From the NCBI GenBank assembly GCA_003671195.1, contig QWPJ01000072.1:1-64000 (forward strand): a stretch of 64,000 nt of DNA, given 5' to 3'. The notes beneath the pieces were generated by a model. That model was not told the origin of the DNA and did no database searches. It saw only the letters and a program-made list of their open reading frames with translations. A program made the translations under genes and the position numbers. Shown piece after piece: positions 45,073 through 54,757 of the stretch (within the stretch, counting starts at the first letter, position 1; each line of letters begins with the position of its first letter). Origin of the DNA: Planctomycetota bacterium (GTDB taxonomy: Bacteria > Planctomycetota > Planctomycetia > Pirellulales > Pirellulaceae).

Positions 45073-47559
45073 CTAAACCGATCGGTCGCTCGAGACACGA
45101 TCTTCCTTACGTACCTTGTCCGAATAATCAGAATATTTCTTGTCGTAATAATTCTTGTAGGAATGCCCATGGTAATAAGCACCACGGTAATACGTTCCAT
45201 ATTCGTTGTAATAGAGATTCTCGTCCATGCCATTGACGATAACGCCGATCAGATTCCCATTGACCATGTTTAATCGACTCTTGGCTTTGTGTGCCGATAA
45301 AACGACACCACGGCGAATTCGCAAGACCATAACGATACCATCAACTAGCCCGCAAATGGAGGTTGCGTCAGCCACCGGAATCACCGGTGGCGAATCGATC
45401 AGAACGAAGTCAAACCGATTTCTTAGCTCCCCGATGAAGTCCAAGAAGGACTCAGAAGCGACGAGTTCCCCAGGGTTTTTCGGCCGTCCACCCGTGGTCA
45501 CCAACCAGAGATTTTTTTGGAAATCACAGGGCCTTAATGCCTCATCGAGGGTGCATTGCCCTTCCAAATACTGCATTCCGCCGGGCTCGAACTGCACGCC
45601 GAAATTCTGCTGAACACGAGGGCGACGGTAATCCGCATCAACCAAGCAAACCCGCTTATTGGTTTGCGCTAATGACAGGGCTAGATTCGCTATCGTTGTC
45701 GATTTGCCATCCCCGGGAGATGGACTCGTGAACATAAAGACCTTGCCGCCGTTTTGAGCAGCGGTAAAGAGCAGCGATGTTCGAGCCGCTCGGAACGACT
45801 CGGACACCGAGGAATTTGGTTGATGTGCCGCCACTAGCATGGGCGAACCAGCAAAACCTGCTGGTACCTTAGATTTTTTGATCCTTGGGATCTTGCAAAG
45901 TACGGGTGTGTTGAGGTTTTCCTGAATGTCAATCGGAGTCCGATAGGCAAGATCCGAGTGGTCAATGAGGACTGCCAATCCGCATCCTAGCAACCCCCCT
46001 AGAGCTAGCCCACCGAGTAGAAACTTCCATAGCTTTGGAAAAACTTGGCTCGGGTAAGAGGCCTCGTCGATGATCTTGACTCTCGTCGAGGAGTACGAGT
46101 TGGACATGGCCCGCATGGCAGAAAGCCGCTCCAAGATCTGACCGACGGTATTGCGCCTTTCTTCGATCTGATCCCGCAACATGTTCACTTCAGTGATTTC
46201 GCCCGCGATCACCTTGGACTTCTCTGTCAACTCGGCGATATCCTCTGCGATTCGATCCAAATTGTATTTTGAGCGTTCCCGTTGATTCGATAGCGATGCA
46301 GCATAGAGCTGGAGTATCTCGCTGTCCCTCGTTCGGACCTCTTTGGATAATGCAACCGCGTACGATTGCAATAGCTCGCTGTCGGCGTTTTGAGCCCGTT
46401 TGGCTATTTCGGATCCTTTATTCTCAATATCTTGTTCGCTGGTCAAGAAGCCTCGCAGGGTTTCCAACTCCTGATTCAAGCGATTGCGTGTAGCGACCGC
46501 CGCTTGATATTTCGCTTCTACAAATTCCACCTGAGGGTGCTTTGCACCATAGCGGGACATTGCCTCTGCTCGCTCGGAGTCCACCGAAACAACCTCAGCA
46601 TTCGCTGACTCCATCCGCTGTTCGTAGCGAGTCAGTCGAAGCCGATCTTCCTCCGACATCCCGTTGAGGAAGTCCATTCCCCGGTCCTGCTTGTCCAGGT
46701 TGAAGTACTTCCGCCCCTCGATGACTGCGAGCCTCAAAAGATCATCCCTCTGAGTTGCAGGATCCATCGCGGTTCGCAATTGCTCGAGCTGCTGATCCGC
46801 GTCGCGAAACTCCAAAAGGATATCGTCCCTCTCTAACCGTAGTTTCTCGATCTCCGAAACATAAGGGTTAACCCACCGACCTTTGTCATTCTCCGCTGTC
46901 AAATTGAGTTCTTTGAGCAACTGGTAGTATCGATCCTGATCCACCTTCTGATCATCGACCAGAGAGCGTTGCAATCGCTCGATCAACTCGACGGACTCCT
47001 TGCCAGAAATCTCCGAGTCCTTTTCGATCGCTGAGATGTAGGAAGCCACGACTTGATTCAAAATGCCAGGCAGATCCTCCTTGACTTTACCCTCGCAGAT
47101 GATCTCCAATGCGTCCGACGTCAGGTCCTTGCCTACAGGCGATATGGTCAACATATCACGCAGGTCGACAATCGGAGAATCGACCCCCCGGAACGAAACT
47201 AGCTTGTCCAGTTGCCCGTTGCGGATTGCCTCGGCAAGCACCATTTGGCCGGAAAGCAAAACCCTATGTTTTTCCAGAGAAACGGTCTGAGGTACGACTT
47301 CCCCATTGATCACGCTCGGTGGTGCCTGCACGAAAAGCATCAGTTTCATCACCGACGCATACATCGGTGTGACCTGCGTGTAGAGCAAACTAGCGACTGC
47401 TGCTCCGAGGACCGATAGGAGCACAATCACCGACTTACGACGCCATAACGCACCGTAAAAGTCAATCGTTGGCATCGGAGGTTCGTCAGATACATTGGAC
47501 CCGCGGCCAGCCGAGCCAGAATCGTCAAACCCGTACTGCAAATTAGGCTTATCCATCAT
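45073..47559 (-). CDS. Wzc-type polysaccharide tyrosine autokinase (BY-kinase)
   Basis: The 828-residue product fuses a chain-length determinant (Wzz) domain with an N-terminal membrane segment (SVIVLLSVLGAAVASLLY), a long coiled-coil region, a second membrane segment near residue 510 (GGLALGGLLGCGLAVLI), and a cytoplasmic kinase: Walker A TSPSPGDGKSTTIANLA, A' VCLVDADYRRP, Walker B FVLIDSPP. The tail is very Tyr-rich (YYNEYGTYYRGAYYHG and following), typical of autophosphorylation sites that control EPS chain length. No cognate phosphatase or Wza-type exporter lies in this window. Confidence 0.93.
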   Translation of the reverse strand: MMDKPNLQYGFDDSGSAGRGSNVSDEPPMPTIDFYGALWRRKSVIVLLSVLGAAVASLLYTQVTPMYASVMKLMLFVQAPPSVINGEVVPQTVSLEKHRVLLSGQMVLAEAIRNGQLDKLVSFRGVDSPIVDLRDMLTISPVGKDLTSDALEIICEGKVKEDLPGILNQVVASYISAIEKDSEISGKESVELIERLQRSLVDDQKVDQDRYYQLLKELNLTAENDKGRWVNPYVSEIEKLRLERDDILLEFRDADQQLEQLRTAMDPATQRDDLLRLAVIEGRKYFNLDKQDRGMDFLNGMSEEDRLRLTRYEQRMESANAEVVSVDSERAEAMSRYGAKHPQVEFVEAKYQAAVATRNRLNQELETLRGFLTSEQDIENKGSEIAKRAQNADSELLQSYAVALSKEVRTRDSEILQLYAASLSNQRERSKYNLDRIAEDIAELTEKSKVIAGEITEVNMLRDQIEERRNTVGQILERLSAMRAMSNSYSSTRVKIIDEASYPSQVFPKLWKFLLGGLALGGLLGCGLAVLIDHSDLAYRTPIDIQENLNTPVLCKIPRIKKSKVPAGFAGSPMLVAAHQPNSSVSESFRAARTSLLFTAAQNGGKVFMFTSPSPGDGKSTTIANLALSLAQTNKRVCLVDADYRRPRVQQNFGVQFEPGGMQYLEGQCTLDEALRPCDFQKNLWLVTTGGRPKNPGELVASESFLDFIGELRNRFDFVLIDSPPVIPVADATSICGLVDGIVMVLRIRRGVVLSAHKAKSRLNMVNGNLIGVIVNGMDENLYYNEYGTYYRGAYYHGHSYKNYYDKKYSDYSDKVRKEDRVSSDRSV

Positions 47560-47757
47560 CGACCGCCTTTGACCCTCGGGGAGCGTTTCGACTCCCGATA
47601 TTTTCCACAGAGACCCTAAAGCTAGCTTTCTGTCTTCTGTGGCTCCATCTTAGGAAATCCAACTCCAAATGTCTACTCGAATCGGCGATTCATCCAAGCT
47701 ACCTGCAATGCTTCCGGTTATCGAGCAGCACAAAAGCCCTCATTTTCTCAAAGCCCC
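47560..47757. other. Intergenic region before the tyrosine autokinase
   Basis: This 198-bp gap follows the GT2 gene on the minus strand and precedes the kinase start, so it may carry a promoter for a kinase-exosortase unit. No hairpin or repeat stood out. Confidence 0.4.
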
Positions 47758-48504
47758 TCAAAAATACTGGTAAATTTTCCTCATCGGCTTGAGCAAACGC
47801 AGAGCCCAGGGCGGCCGCAACCCATTGACCGTCCATGCCTTTGCATCTTCTCGGTTGGCCTGCATGCGATTCGAGAACGACGCGTTGCTCAAGCCCCCGA
47901 CCCGCATACAGACAAGGGTCTGAGGAATGTACCGCATTGGGACTCGGTTGACGAGCATCATTCGAAGGAGTAGCTCGTAATCGGCAGCGAAATGGAAGTC
48001 ATCGCGAAACAGTCCGTGCCGAAGATAGCATTCCCTTCGAAAGTACACCGTCGGGTGAGGTGGCATCCAACCCCATCGATACTTCGACACCTCGTAATCC
48101 CCCGACTTCCACCGACGCACCCTTCGGGTCGGTTCATGGCAATCGACATAGACCAAGTCTCCGTAGACCCCCATCGTCGAATGGTCCTCCGAAAACTCTT
48201 GGACTATGTTTGCGACGACATCGCGGTGGGCAAAAAAATCATCGGCATGCAGCAGTCCGACGACATCCCCGCTGGCCATTCGGATCCCTTTGTTCAACGC
48301 ATCGTAGATCCCTTGGTCCTTCTCCCGAACCTGTCTGTCGATCCGATCGGAATACCTCGAGACAATACTCTCTGTCCCGTCATTGGACATGCCATCGACA
48401 ACGATGTATTCGATATCCGGGTGGGTTTGCTCTAGAACCGACTCTAGAGTGTGGGAAATCGTTTCCACGCGATTATAGACCGCAGTGATGATCGATACTT
48501 TCAT
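47758..48504 (-). CDS. GT2-family glycosyltransferase
   Basis: The 248-residue product is a GT-A transferase with the start VSIITAVYNRVETISHTLESV, EYIVVDGMSNDGTESI and the DxD-type LLHADDFF, then VYGDLVYVD. Its start overlaps the stop of the tyvE gene (ATGA), so it probably transfers the sugar made by the CDP-dideoxyhexose genes or a neighbour in the repeat unit. Cytoplasmic or membrane-associated. Confidence 0.9.
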   Translation of the reverse strand: MKVSIITAVYNRVETISHTLESVLEQTHPDIEYIVVDGMSNDGTESIVSRYSDRIDRQVREKDQGIYDALNKGIRMASGDVVGLLHADDFFAHRDVVANIVQEFSEDHSTMGVYGDLVYVDCHEPTRRVRRWKSGDYEVSKYRWGWMPPHPTVYFRRECYLRHGLFRDDFHFAADYELLLRMMLVNRVPMRYIPQTLVCMRVGGLSNASFSNRMQANREDAKAWTVNGLRPPWALRLLKPMRKIYQYF

Positions 48505-49553
48505 AGACTACCGACCCAATCGATCATCTGTGTTAGCCCCTGATTTGTACTTATACGCGGCGTCCATCCTAGCAACTTATGTGCCTTGGTTATGTCAGCG
48601 ACGAAGAAGTCTTGGTCGCTCTGCCTACGCGGCAACCGTGAGTAGCTTAATCCATCGGATCGCCCGAGTAGATGCGAGAGTTGCTCAAAAAGCTCGATCA
48701 AACTCAAGCTGTTACTCATCCCACCTCCTATGTTGAATACCTCACCTGCACAGAGGCTTCTTTTCTCATAGGCAGTTTGGTAAAGGGATATCAAATCCTC
48801 GCTGTGCAGGACATCGCGCACCTGCTTTCCCGTCCCTGAGATCGTAAATGGTACCACTTCGGCCCCTTTTCTTTTGCATGCATCTTGCTCAATTGCCTGC
48901 TTAGCAAACCAACCAATCCAGCCTTGATCGGCCGTCGCGTACTGCCGCCCTCCATAGATCGACGAATGCCGAAACACGACCGTATCGAGCCCGAAATTCC
49001 TGTACCAATCGCGCACGTACTGGTCTGCGCTCCCCTTGGAACATCCATAAGGTGAGGCAAAATCCAAAGGCATCGTCTCGTCGATCCCGTTGGGATACTC
49101 AGGGAGCAAGTACCTTGTCTCATTCTGGCTGTATTCGAGATGTCGCAAGTCCCCATAAACCTTATTCGTCGAACTGAAGGCTACCAACGCCTTGGGCGAC
49201 CATTTCCTCGCGCATTCGAGAACATGAACTGTACCTAAAGCGTTGGTTCTAAAGTCGCAGAGCGGATCGGCCAACGACGTCGTCATCGCTACTTGACCTG
49301 CTAAGTGGCATACATAATCGAAGGGGCCGCGTTTCTGAAACACATCTGCCATCCGATCGATCGAGGCCACATCTACCTCGTGAAATTCAAGCTCCCGATC
49401 GTGTTTGTTGGAATCTTGAAGCCACCGGAGGTTTTCCCTAGCTCCTGATTTCTGCATCTTATCGATGATCGTCAATCTAGCGCCATCCTGCAGAAATCTG
49501 CTAGCAACATTCGACCCCAGAAACCCGCAACCGCCAGTAATCAATACGTTCAT
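48501..49553 (-). CDS. tyvE: CDP-paratose 2-epimerase (CDP-tyvelose forming)
   Basis: The 350-residue SDR protein has GGCGFLGSNVASRFL, LAGQVAMTTSLADP, SSTNKVYGDL, DFASPYGCSKGSADQYVRDW, VVFRHSSIYGGRQYAT and DQGWIGWFAKQAIEQ. These match the CDP-tyvelose epimerase (RfbE/TyvE) of Salmonella, as I recall it, far better than generic epimerases. It inverts C2 of CDP-paratose. The catalytic SxxxYxxxK region is intact. It overlaps the next GT2 gene by ATGA and follows rfbH in transcription order. Confidence 0.85.
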   Translation of the reverse strand: MNVLITGGCGFLGSNVASRFLQDGARLTIIDKMQKSGARENLRWLQDSNKHDRELEFHEVDVASIDRMADVFQKRGPFDYVCHLAGQVAMTTSLADPLCDFRTNALGTVHVLECARKWSPKALVAFSSTNKVYGDLRHLEYSQNETRYLLPEYPNGIDETMPLDFASPYGCSKGSADQYVRDWYRNFGLDTVVFRHSSIYGGRQYATADQGWIGWFAKQAIEQDACKRKGAEVVPFTISGTGKQVRDVLHSEDLISLYQTAYEKRSLCAGEVFNIGGGMSNSLSLIELFEQLSHLLGRSDGLSYSRLPRRQSDQDFFVADITKAHKLLGWTPRISTNQGLTQMIDWVGSL

Positions 49554-49595
49554 TGCACCGCTCGCGTTACTCGAACTCTACTCGACTCAAAAAGC

Positions 49596-51077
49596 TTATT
49601 GGCCACGACAAAATGCTACGATCGTCGCAGTCACATAACCGATCATTTCCTCTGTCAAACCAGGATAAGTCCCCACAAAGAGAGCTTCCTGCATAATCCG
49701 ATCGGCCCCCGATAGATCGCTGACGACTCGAATCGCTTGAGGACTTTCTTTACGCAAATTGGCGAACGCAGGCTGCCTGAGTAAGTTCCCTCCAAAAAGC
49801 ATCCTGTTGCCGATCAACTTGGAATCCAAATGCTTGGCAAGTTCCGTTCGCGTAAAACCTGCCGTGGGCTTTACTCCAATCTTGAACCCAAACCAGGAAC
49901 ACTCGGTTCGACAACCCGATGAGTCCCAAGAGAAACCATTTTCCGCATCCCAAGTCGATGCATGGGTTGGTAACGAGAACTCGAGCACATCCTCCAGCCC
50001 CGCCAAACCACATCGGAGCAAATGCCAGTTCCGCTTCCGTGCCTCGATAAATCGCTCCAGCTTTGCGAGCTGCTTGATGCCGATCGCTGCTTGGATATCC
50101 AATGGCTTGAGGTTGTAGCCTAAGTGGCTGTAGATGTATTTGTGGTCATATCCATCGGGTAGCTCTCCTAGCTGCCAACCAAAACGCTTGTTGCAAGTAT
50201 TATCTTTACCGGACGGACACCAGCAATCCCTGCCCCAATCCCGAAAACTCTCTACGATGACCTTAAGTCCCGTTTGCTTGACGATGTTAACCGCCCCGCC
50301 TTCCCCCAAAGTCAGGTGATGCGGTGGATAAAAACTCTGCGTCGAAAGATCCCCCCAAGCTCCAGTGAATTTGCATAGACTGCCGTCTGCCTGTCCAGGC
50401 TCCTTCGGATACATCTCTTGCCAATTCGAATCGGCTGGCATGGTATACTTGCAACCGAGGGCATCGCAATTGTCTTCGACAAGCCAAAGCTGATGGTCGC
50501 GGCAGAATTCTAAGGTCGTCCGGAGATCGAACGGATTTCCCAACGCATGGGCCATCATCACCGCTTTGGTCTTGCCCTTGCAATAAGCATCCTGCAGTTG
50601 CTCACATTTGGCGTTCCCAGTGATGGGATCGGCATCGATAAAAACTGCAGTCGCTCCGCACTGAAGGATCGGTGCGACCGTCGTCGGAAAACCCGCCGCG
50701 ACGGTGATCACCTCGTCTCCCGGAAGCAATCGCCGTTCCCTGGGTAGCTTCGGACTAGTCAATGCAGTGATGGCGAGCAGATTCGCACTCGACCCCGAAT
50801 TGACCAAAAGCGAATTCCTTACCCCTAGAAAATCGGCCAACGAACGCTCGAAACGATCCCCTTGAGGACCGAGGGTCAACCAAAAATCCAACACGCTATC
50901 TACGGCGGCTTTGACCTCGTCCTCATCGAAGACACGACCAGCGTAGGGCACTGGGGTTTGACCAGGGACGAACTCCGAACGACCCAGAGCGTCTCCCGGA
51001 AGATTGGAGCGGTGGTTCATTCGCGAATATTCGCCAACAAGCTTCTGGATCTCTTCGCGCAATTCCTGGGCATTCAT
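49596..51077 (-). CDS. rfbH: CDP-6-deoxy-D-xylo-4-hexulose-3-dehydrase
   Basis: The ATG at 51077 (MNAQELREEIQKLV) is preferred over an upstream TTG at 51107, giving 493 residues. It is a PLP-dependent E1-type dehydrase: LVNSGSSANLLAITAL, AHALGNPFDL, VEDNCDALG and YPPHHLTLGEGGAV, where His replaces the Lys used by aminotransferases, as in DdhC/AscC. It removes the C3 hydroxyl of CDP-4-keto-6-deoxyglucose together with a reductase partner. A separate 2Fe-2S reductase (DdhD-type) was not found. A CxxxxxxxxxC-type region (CWCPSGKDNTCNKR) may hold the E1 Fe-S cluster. Confidence 0.9.
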   Translation of the reverse strand: MNAQELREEIQKLVGEYSRMNHRSNLPGDALGRSEFVPGQTPVPYAGRVFDEDEVKAAVDSVLDFWLTLGPQGDRFERSLADFLGVRNSLLVNSGSSANLLAITALTSPKLPRERRLLPGDEVITVAAGFPTTVAPILQCGATAVFIDADPITGNAKCEQLQDAYCKGKTKAVMMAHALGNPFDLRTTLEFCRDHQLWLVEDNCDALGCKYTMPADSNWQEMYPKEPGQADGSLCKFTGAWGDLSTQSFYPPHHLTLGEGGAVNIVKQTGLKVIVESFRDWGRDCWCPSGKDNTCNKRFGWQLGELPDGYDHKYIYSHLGYNLKPLDIQAAIGIKQLAKLERFIEARKRNWHLLRCGLAGLEDVLEFSLPTHASTWDAENGFSWDSSGCRTECSWFGFKIGVKPTAGFTRTELAKHLDSKLIGNRMLFGGNLLRQPAFANLRKESPQAIRVVSDLSGADRIMQEALFVGTYPGLTEEMIGYVTATIVAFCRGQ

Positions 51078-51180
51078 CTTCTTAGAACCATTCCCTATTC
51101 TGCTCAAAACTCAATTCCAAAACCCTAATAAGTCGACTTGTGGCGATCGCATATCCGATCGCGATTCTGTTGGCAAAAGC

Positions 51181-52290
51181 CTATACTTGCGTCCACGCCT
51201 GATTGAGCCTAGTGGCATCCTCTACGTACCGCTCGATACATCCTTGCGTAGCCACCTTTGGATCGAATCCGTTCTGAACGGATTGATACCAACTTGCTGT
51301 CTGTTGGACGCACGATTCGAATGACCAAGTTGGCTTCCACCGCAACATATGATAAGCCTTATCAATCGAGAGATTCAGTCGCGAAGCTTCGTGGGGCTCC
51401 GTGGGATTCGAAGCATCGACCCAGGTTCCGCCCGTATACTTAAGGAAGCTTTCGACCAATTGGGAAACACTCCTGTTGCTCTCAAGCTGCGGACCAAAAT
51501 TGAACGCCGAGCAAAACAGCCCTGGCTCGTATCCGCAAATATCAGGGGTCCCAAGATGGGCGGCGAGCCACAGATAACCAGAAATCGGCTCCAAGACATG
51601 TTGCCAAGGCCTCGTAGCTTGGCGATTTCGAACCGATACCGGTTCCCCGGACTTCACAGATCGAACGATGTCCGGGACGATTCTATCGGGTGCCCAATCG
51701 CCTCCACCAATCACATTTCCTGCACGTGCAGAGGCAACCTTGACCAACGAATCGGCCTCAGAGAAAAACGAAGATCGATAAGCTGCCGTGACCAACTCCG
51801 CGCAACCCTTCGATGCACTGTAAGGATCATAACCGCCCATGGGATCCTCTTCCCGGTAGGCGTGCAGCCACTCTTTGTTATCGTAGCATTTATCCGTTGT
51901 TACGATCACGACAGAACATCGCTTGGGATATCCAACAAGAGCTTCTAGAACATTGACCGTCCCAAGTACGTTCGTTTCAAAAGTCTCCCTGGGCTTTCGA
52001 TACGATGCTCTGACCAACGGCTGTGCTGCAAGGTGGAAGACGTAGTCGGGCTGTGAGCTCAAGATCGCTTGTGCTAAAGCTCCCGCATCGCGGATATCTC
52101 CTCGGCCATCCCGCTTGATCGTTTTACCAAGATGCAGATGATCGAAAAGCACCTCGTGGGATTCCGGCTCAAGCGAATACCCAAAAACCTCCGCCCCGAG
52201 GGAAACCAACCAAGCTGTCAACCAACTCCCTTTGAAGCCGTTGTGACCTGTGATGAAGACGTTTTTGCCTCGAAACAAATCATGAAACAT
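51181..52290 (-). CDS. rfbG: CDP-glucose 4,6-dehydratase
   Basis: The 369-residue SDR protein has FITGHNGFKGSWLTAWLVSLGAEV, HLAAQPLVRASYRKP, VIVTTDKCYDNKEW, DPYSASKGCAELV and GNVIGGGDWAPDRIVPD, typical of RfbG. It makes CDP-4-keto-6-deoxyglucose with NAD. The start is one base after the rfbF stop, so the two are coupled. Length is normal. Confidence 0.95.
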   Translation of the reverse strand: MFHDLFRGKNVFITGHNGFKGSWLTAWLVSLGAEVFGYSLEPESHEVLFDHLHLGKTIKRDGRGDIRDAGALAQAILSSQPDYVFHLAAQPLVRASYRKPRETFETNVLGTVNVLEALVGYPKRCSVVIVTTDKCYDNKEWLHAYREEDPMGGYDPYSASKGCAELVTAAYRSSFFSEADSLVKVASARAGNVIGGGDWAPDRIVPDIVRSVKSGEPVSVRNRQATRPWQHVLEPISGYLWLAAHLGTPDICGYEPGLFCSAFNFGPQLESNRSVSQLVESFLKYTGGTWVDASNPTEPHEASRLNLSIDKAYHMLRWKPTWSFESCVQQTASWYQSVQNGFDPKVATQGCIERYVEDATRLNQAWTQV

Positions 52291-52291
52291 G

Positions 52292-53077
52292 TTACTTATC
52301 CCAAACTTTCCAAGGCGCTTTGCCGTTTTCCCAAAGCTGCTGCAACTCGTTTCGATCCCTCAGTGTATCCATCGGAAGCCAAAATCCTCGATGTCGATAC
52401 GCCGAAAGCATCCCGGATGCAGCCAAGTTCGCAAGCGGCTCGCGCTCCCAAACCGTCTGATCCCCCTGCTCGATGTAGTCGATCGCCGATGGCTCTAGGA
52501 CAAAGAAACCGCCATTGACCCAAGCTCCATCGCCCTCAGGCTTTTCCTGAAACACCGAGATTCGATTCGGATCATTTCTTGTAAAGGATAACGCTCCGTA
52601 GCGTCCGGGAGGTTGTACGGCCGTAAGCGTAGCCACCGCCCCAATTCGCTTATGGAAAGCAACCAATTCCTCGATGTTGATATCGGCAACTCCATCACCA
52701 TAGGTCATGCAGAAGGTTTCCTGCCCAAGAAACCGCGCCACTCGCTTGAGCCGTCCACCGGTCATCGTCGCCTCGCCTGTATCGACGACGGTCACACGCC
52801 AAGGCTCAGCTTTCTTGTGAAGGACCTCGACGGTGTTGTTGCCCATGTCAAAAGTCACATCGGACATATGGAGGAAATAGTTTGAAAAGTACTCCTTGAT
52901 CATGTATCCCTTGTATCCTGCACAGATGATGAACTCATGAATTCCAAAAGTCGAATAGATCTTCATGATGTGCCACAAAATCGGCATGCCTCCAATCTCG
53001 ATCATCGGCTTGGGCCTCAGATGAGTCTCTTCCGATATCCTTGTACCCATCCCCCCTGCAAGTATTACTGCTTTCAT
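52292..53077 (-). CDS. rfbF: Glucose-1-phosphate cytidylyltransferase
   Basis: The 261-residue nucleotidyltransferase begins [18 protein letters not shown] and [21 protein letters not shown], with [13 protein letters not shown]. It makes CDP-glucose from CTP and glucose-1-phosphate, the first step of the CDP-dideoxyhexose route. It precedes rfbG by a single base between stop and start. Confidence 0.95.
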   Translation of the reverse strand: MKAVILAGGMGTRISEETHLRPKPMIEIGGMPILWHIMKIYSTFGIHEFIICAGYKGYMIKEYFSNYFLHMSDVTFDMGNNTVEVLHKKAEPWRVTVVDTGEATMTGGRLKRVARFLGQETFCMTYGDGVADINIEELVAFHKRIGAVATLTAVQPPGRYGALSFTRNDPNRISVFQEKPEGDGAWVNGGFFVLEPSAIDYIEQGDQTVWEREPLANLAASGMLSAYRHRGFWLPMDTLRDRNELQQLWENGKAPWKVWDK

Positions 53078-53125
53078 CGTTTTCTCTCTCGAATCATAAC
53101 TTGGGTCCTCTTTGCATGGAAGCTT

Positions 53126-54757
53126 CTACTTCGCATGCTCCATGCTCGATCGCTTCCTAGCCTCCTGAAGCAGCCCATCGATGAGCACTCTGTTGGGCGA
53201 GTTCGCCCCGATGCTATCAATATAACCAATTGCAAGATCCCACTTTTGAAATCGCATCGCCAAAACCGCCGATCCAATCTTTAGATCTAGACTGTTCGGA
53301 AACGCTCGATGGAACGATTCGCAGATCGTACCGAGCCCCTCCCATGGAACGCTTTTGGAACCGCTTTTCTGGATCCAGTACGCCAGTAGACCGACGAATC
53401 CCTCAAGATCCCTCTCGGAACAAACTGGAAGCGACTCGTCCTGCCCCTGCTGTCGTTCTCCTCGTCGGTCCATGATTCGCTTGGTCCAATCCAATACCAT
53501 AAGAAATGGATCTTGGGTACTCTGCGCATCGACAACGAGAAGCTCAACCAAAGAATCCGGCCTCTGGGCTTGGTCCCCATCATAGTAATGATCGAGTAAT
53601 TCACGGACCTCGGAATGGTCTGATCCGAACCTTAGCATGGACCGCAGGACGGATCCAGATAAGATTTCACCATGAGCTCCCTCCGGGAATGCAGCCTTCG
53701 AAACCAGAGCGCGAAGTTCGCTCGCGACAACAATGTGCCTTAGCAACTGCTGATCCTCTGGGGGGATCTCTTCGACGCGCGTAAGAACCGTTGCGTTGGC
53801 TTCCTCAATTCCCGAGACCACCATCAAACAACGAAAGAAAGCGTCGATCGCTTGAATCTTAACTTCGCTCGACCATTCATTGCTCATGCGTTGCATGACC
53901 TGCGAGTGCTCCACAATCGCTTCTCTAGCCTCTCGAATAGCGCGCGGTGGATCGATACCAGCAAGCCCCTCGACCAACCAAGCCCTGGTGATCAGTCCTC
54001 TCGGGGAGCCCGCATCGCTTGGAATACTCTTGCTCAAACTCGTCTCCAACCGTGCGATCCCCGAACGCAACCGGTTTACACGCTCCGAAACTTCTAAAAA
54101 CGGGAATGCTTGATAGGCGTATTGCACGTCCAACTCCCCAAGGAGTTCGTCAATATCAGCCGGATCGATGCTGTTCGACAGTTGGACGACTCGATCGATC
54201 ATCGTGGGCACTCGCATTCGTTCGTCTCGGCAGTTCTGCCTGAGCTTGAGCAGGTCGTCACGAAGGACCCAAAGCTTTGCCCAAGTCGCATCAGGTCCTT
54301 CGAGTCGCGTTGCGCTGCGTATCGACTCGAGTGCACGGTTCTTCGCCGCGATCACTAGCTCTTTGTATTGTTGGACATCTTCGCTGGCATCAGGTGAAAT
54401 ATTCGCGAGAATCTGCTTGCCAGTTCGATCGATCTCCAAAGATACTTCTGCATGCATTCGCCGATACCGCGCTTCCAAGGGACCATGGACCATCAATCGC
54501 TCTGCAGCTAGCTCCGCTTTCCGCATGCTTGCAAACCACGGAATCGTACGGGGCGATGGGTTAGCAAGTAGTTCTGGTTCAAGTTCAAAATCCCTCGCTT
54601 CGACTACCATAGCTTCATAGCGGCTCACCATATTCGGCTCGATAAGAAAATAGCTCAGAGCCATCGAGCAAAGAGTGACGACCCCTAGTATCAAGGAGGG
54701 AACTCCCCAACGCCAATAGGTTTCCTGCGTCTCAGGAAGATTGTTACCGGAATCCAT
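53126..54757 (-). CDS. Membrane-anchored helical-repeat protein, exosortase-associated
   Basis: The 543-residue product has one N-terminal membrane helix (about residues 18-40, SLILGVVTLCSMALSYFLI) followed by a long helical, TPR-like extracytoplasmic region without motifs I recognise. Its ATG overlaps the exosortase stop by 14 bases, so it is translationally coupled to it. The arrangement repeats that of the 43422-44942/41990-43408 pair. Function unknown; an exosortase or EPS partner is the best inference. Confidence 0.65.
   Translation of the reverse strand: MDSGNNLPETQETYWRWGVPSLILGVVTLCSMALSYFLIEPNMVSRYEAMVVEARDFELEPELLANPSPRTIPWFASMRKAELAAERLMVHGPLEARYRRMHAEVSLEIDRTGKQILANISPDASEDVQQYKELVIAAKNRALESIRSATRLEGPDATWAKLWVLRDDLLKLRQNCRDERMRVPTMIDRVVQLSNSIDPADIDELLGELDVQYAYQAFPFLEVSERVNRLRSGIARLETSLSKSIPSDAGSPRGLITRAWLVEGLAGIDPPRAIREAREAIVEHSQVMQRMSNEWSSEVKIQAIDAFFRCLMVVSGIEEANATVLTRVEEIPPEDQQLLRHIVVASELRALVSKAAFPEGAHGEILSGSVLRSMLRFGSDHSEVRELLDHYYDGDQAQRPDSLVELLVVDAQSTQDPFLMVLDWTKRIMDRRGERQQGQDESLPVCSERDLEGFVGLLAYWIQKSGSKSVPWEGLGTICESFHRAFPNSLDLKIGSAVLAMRFQKWDLAIGYIDSIGANSPNRVLIDGLLQEARKRSSMEHAK

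Noticed and set aside
51349-51948. 199-codon plus-strand ORF
   Set aside because: Antisense to rfbG, which is unmistakable.
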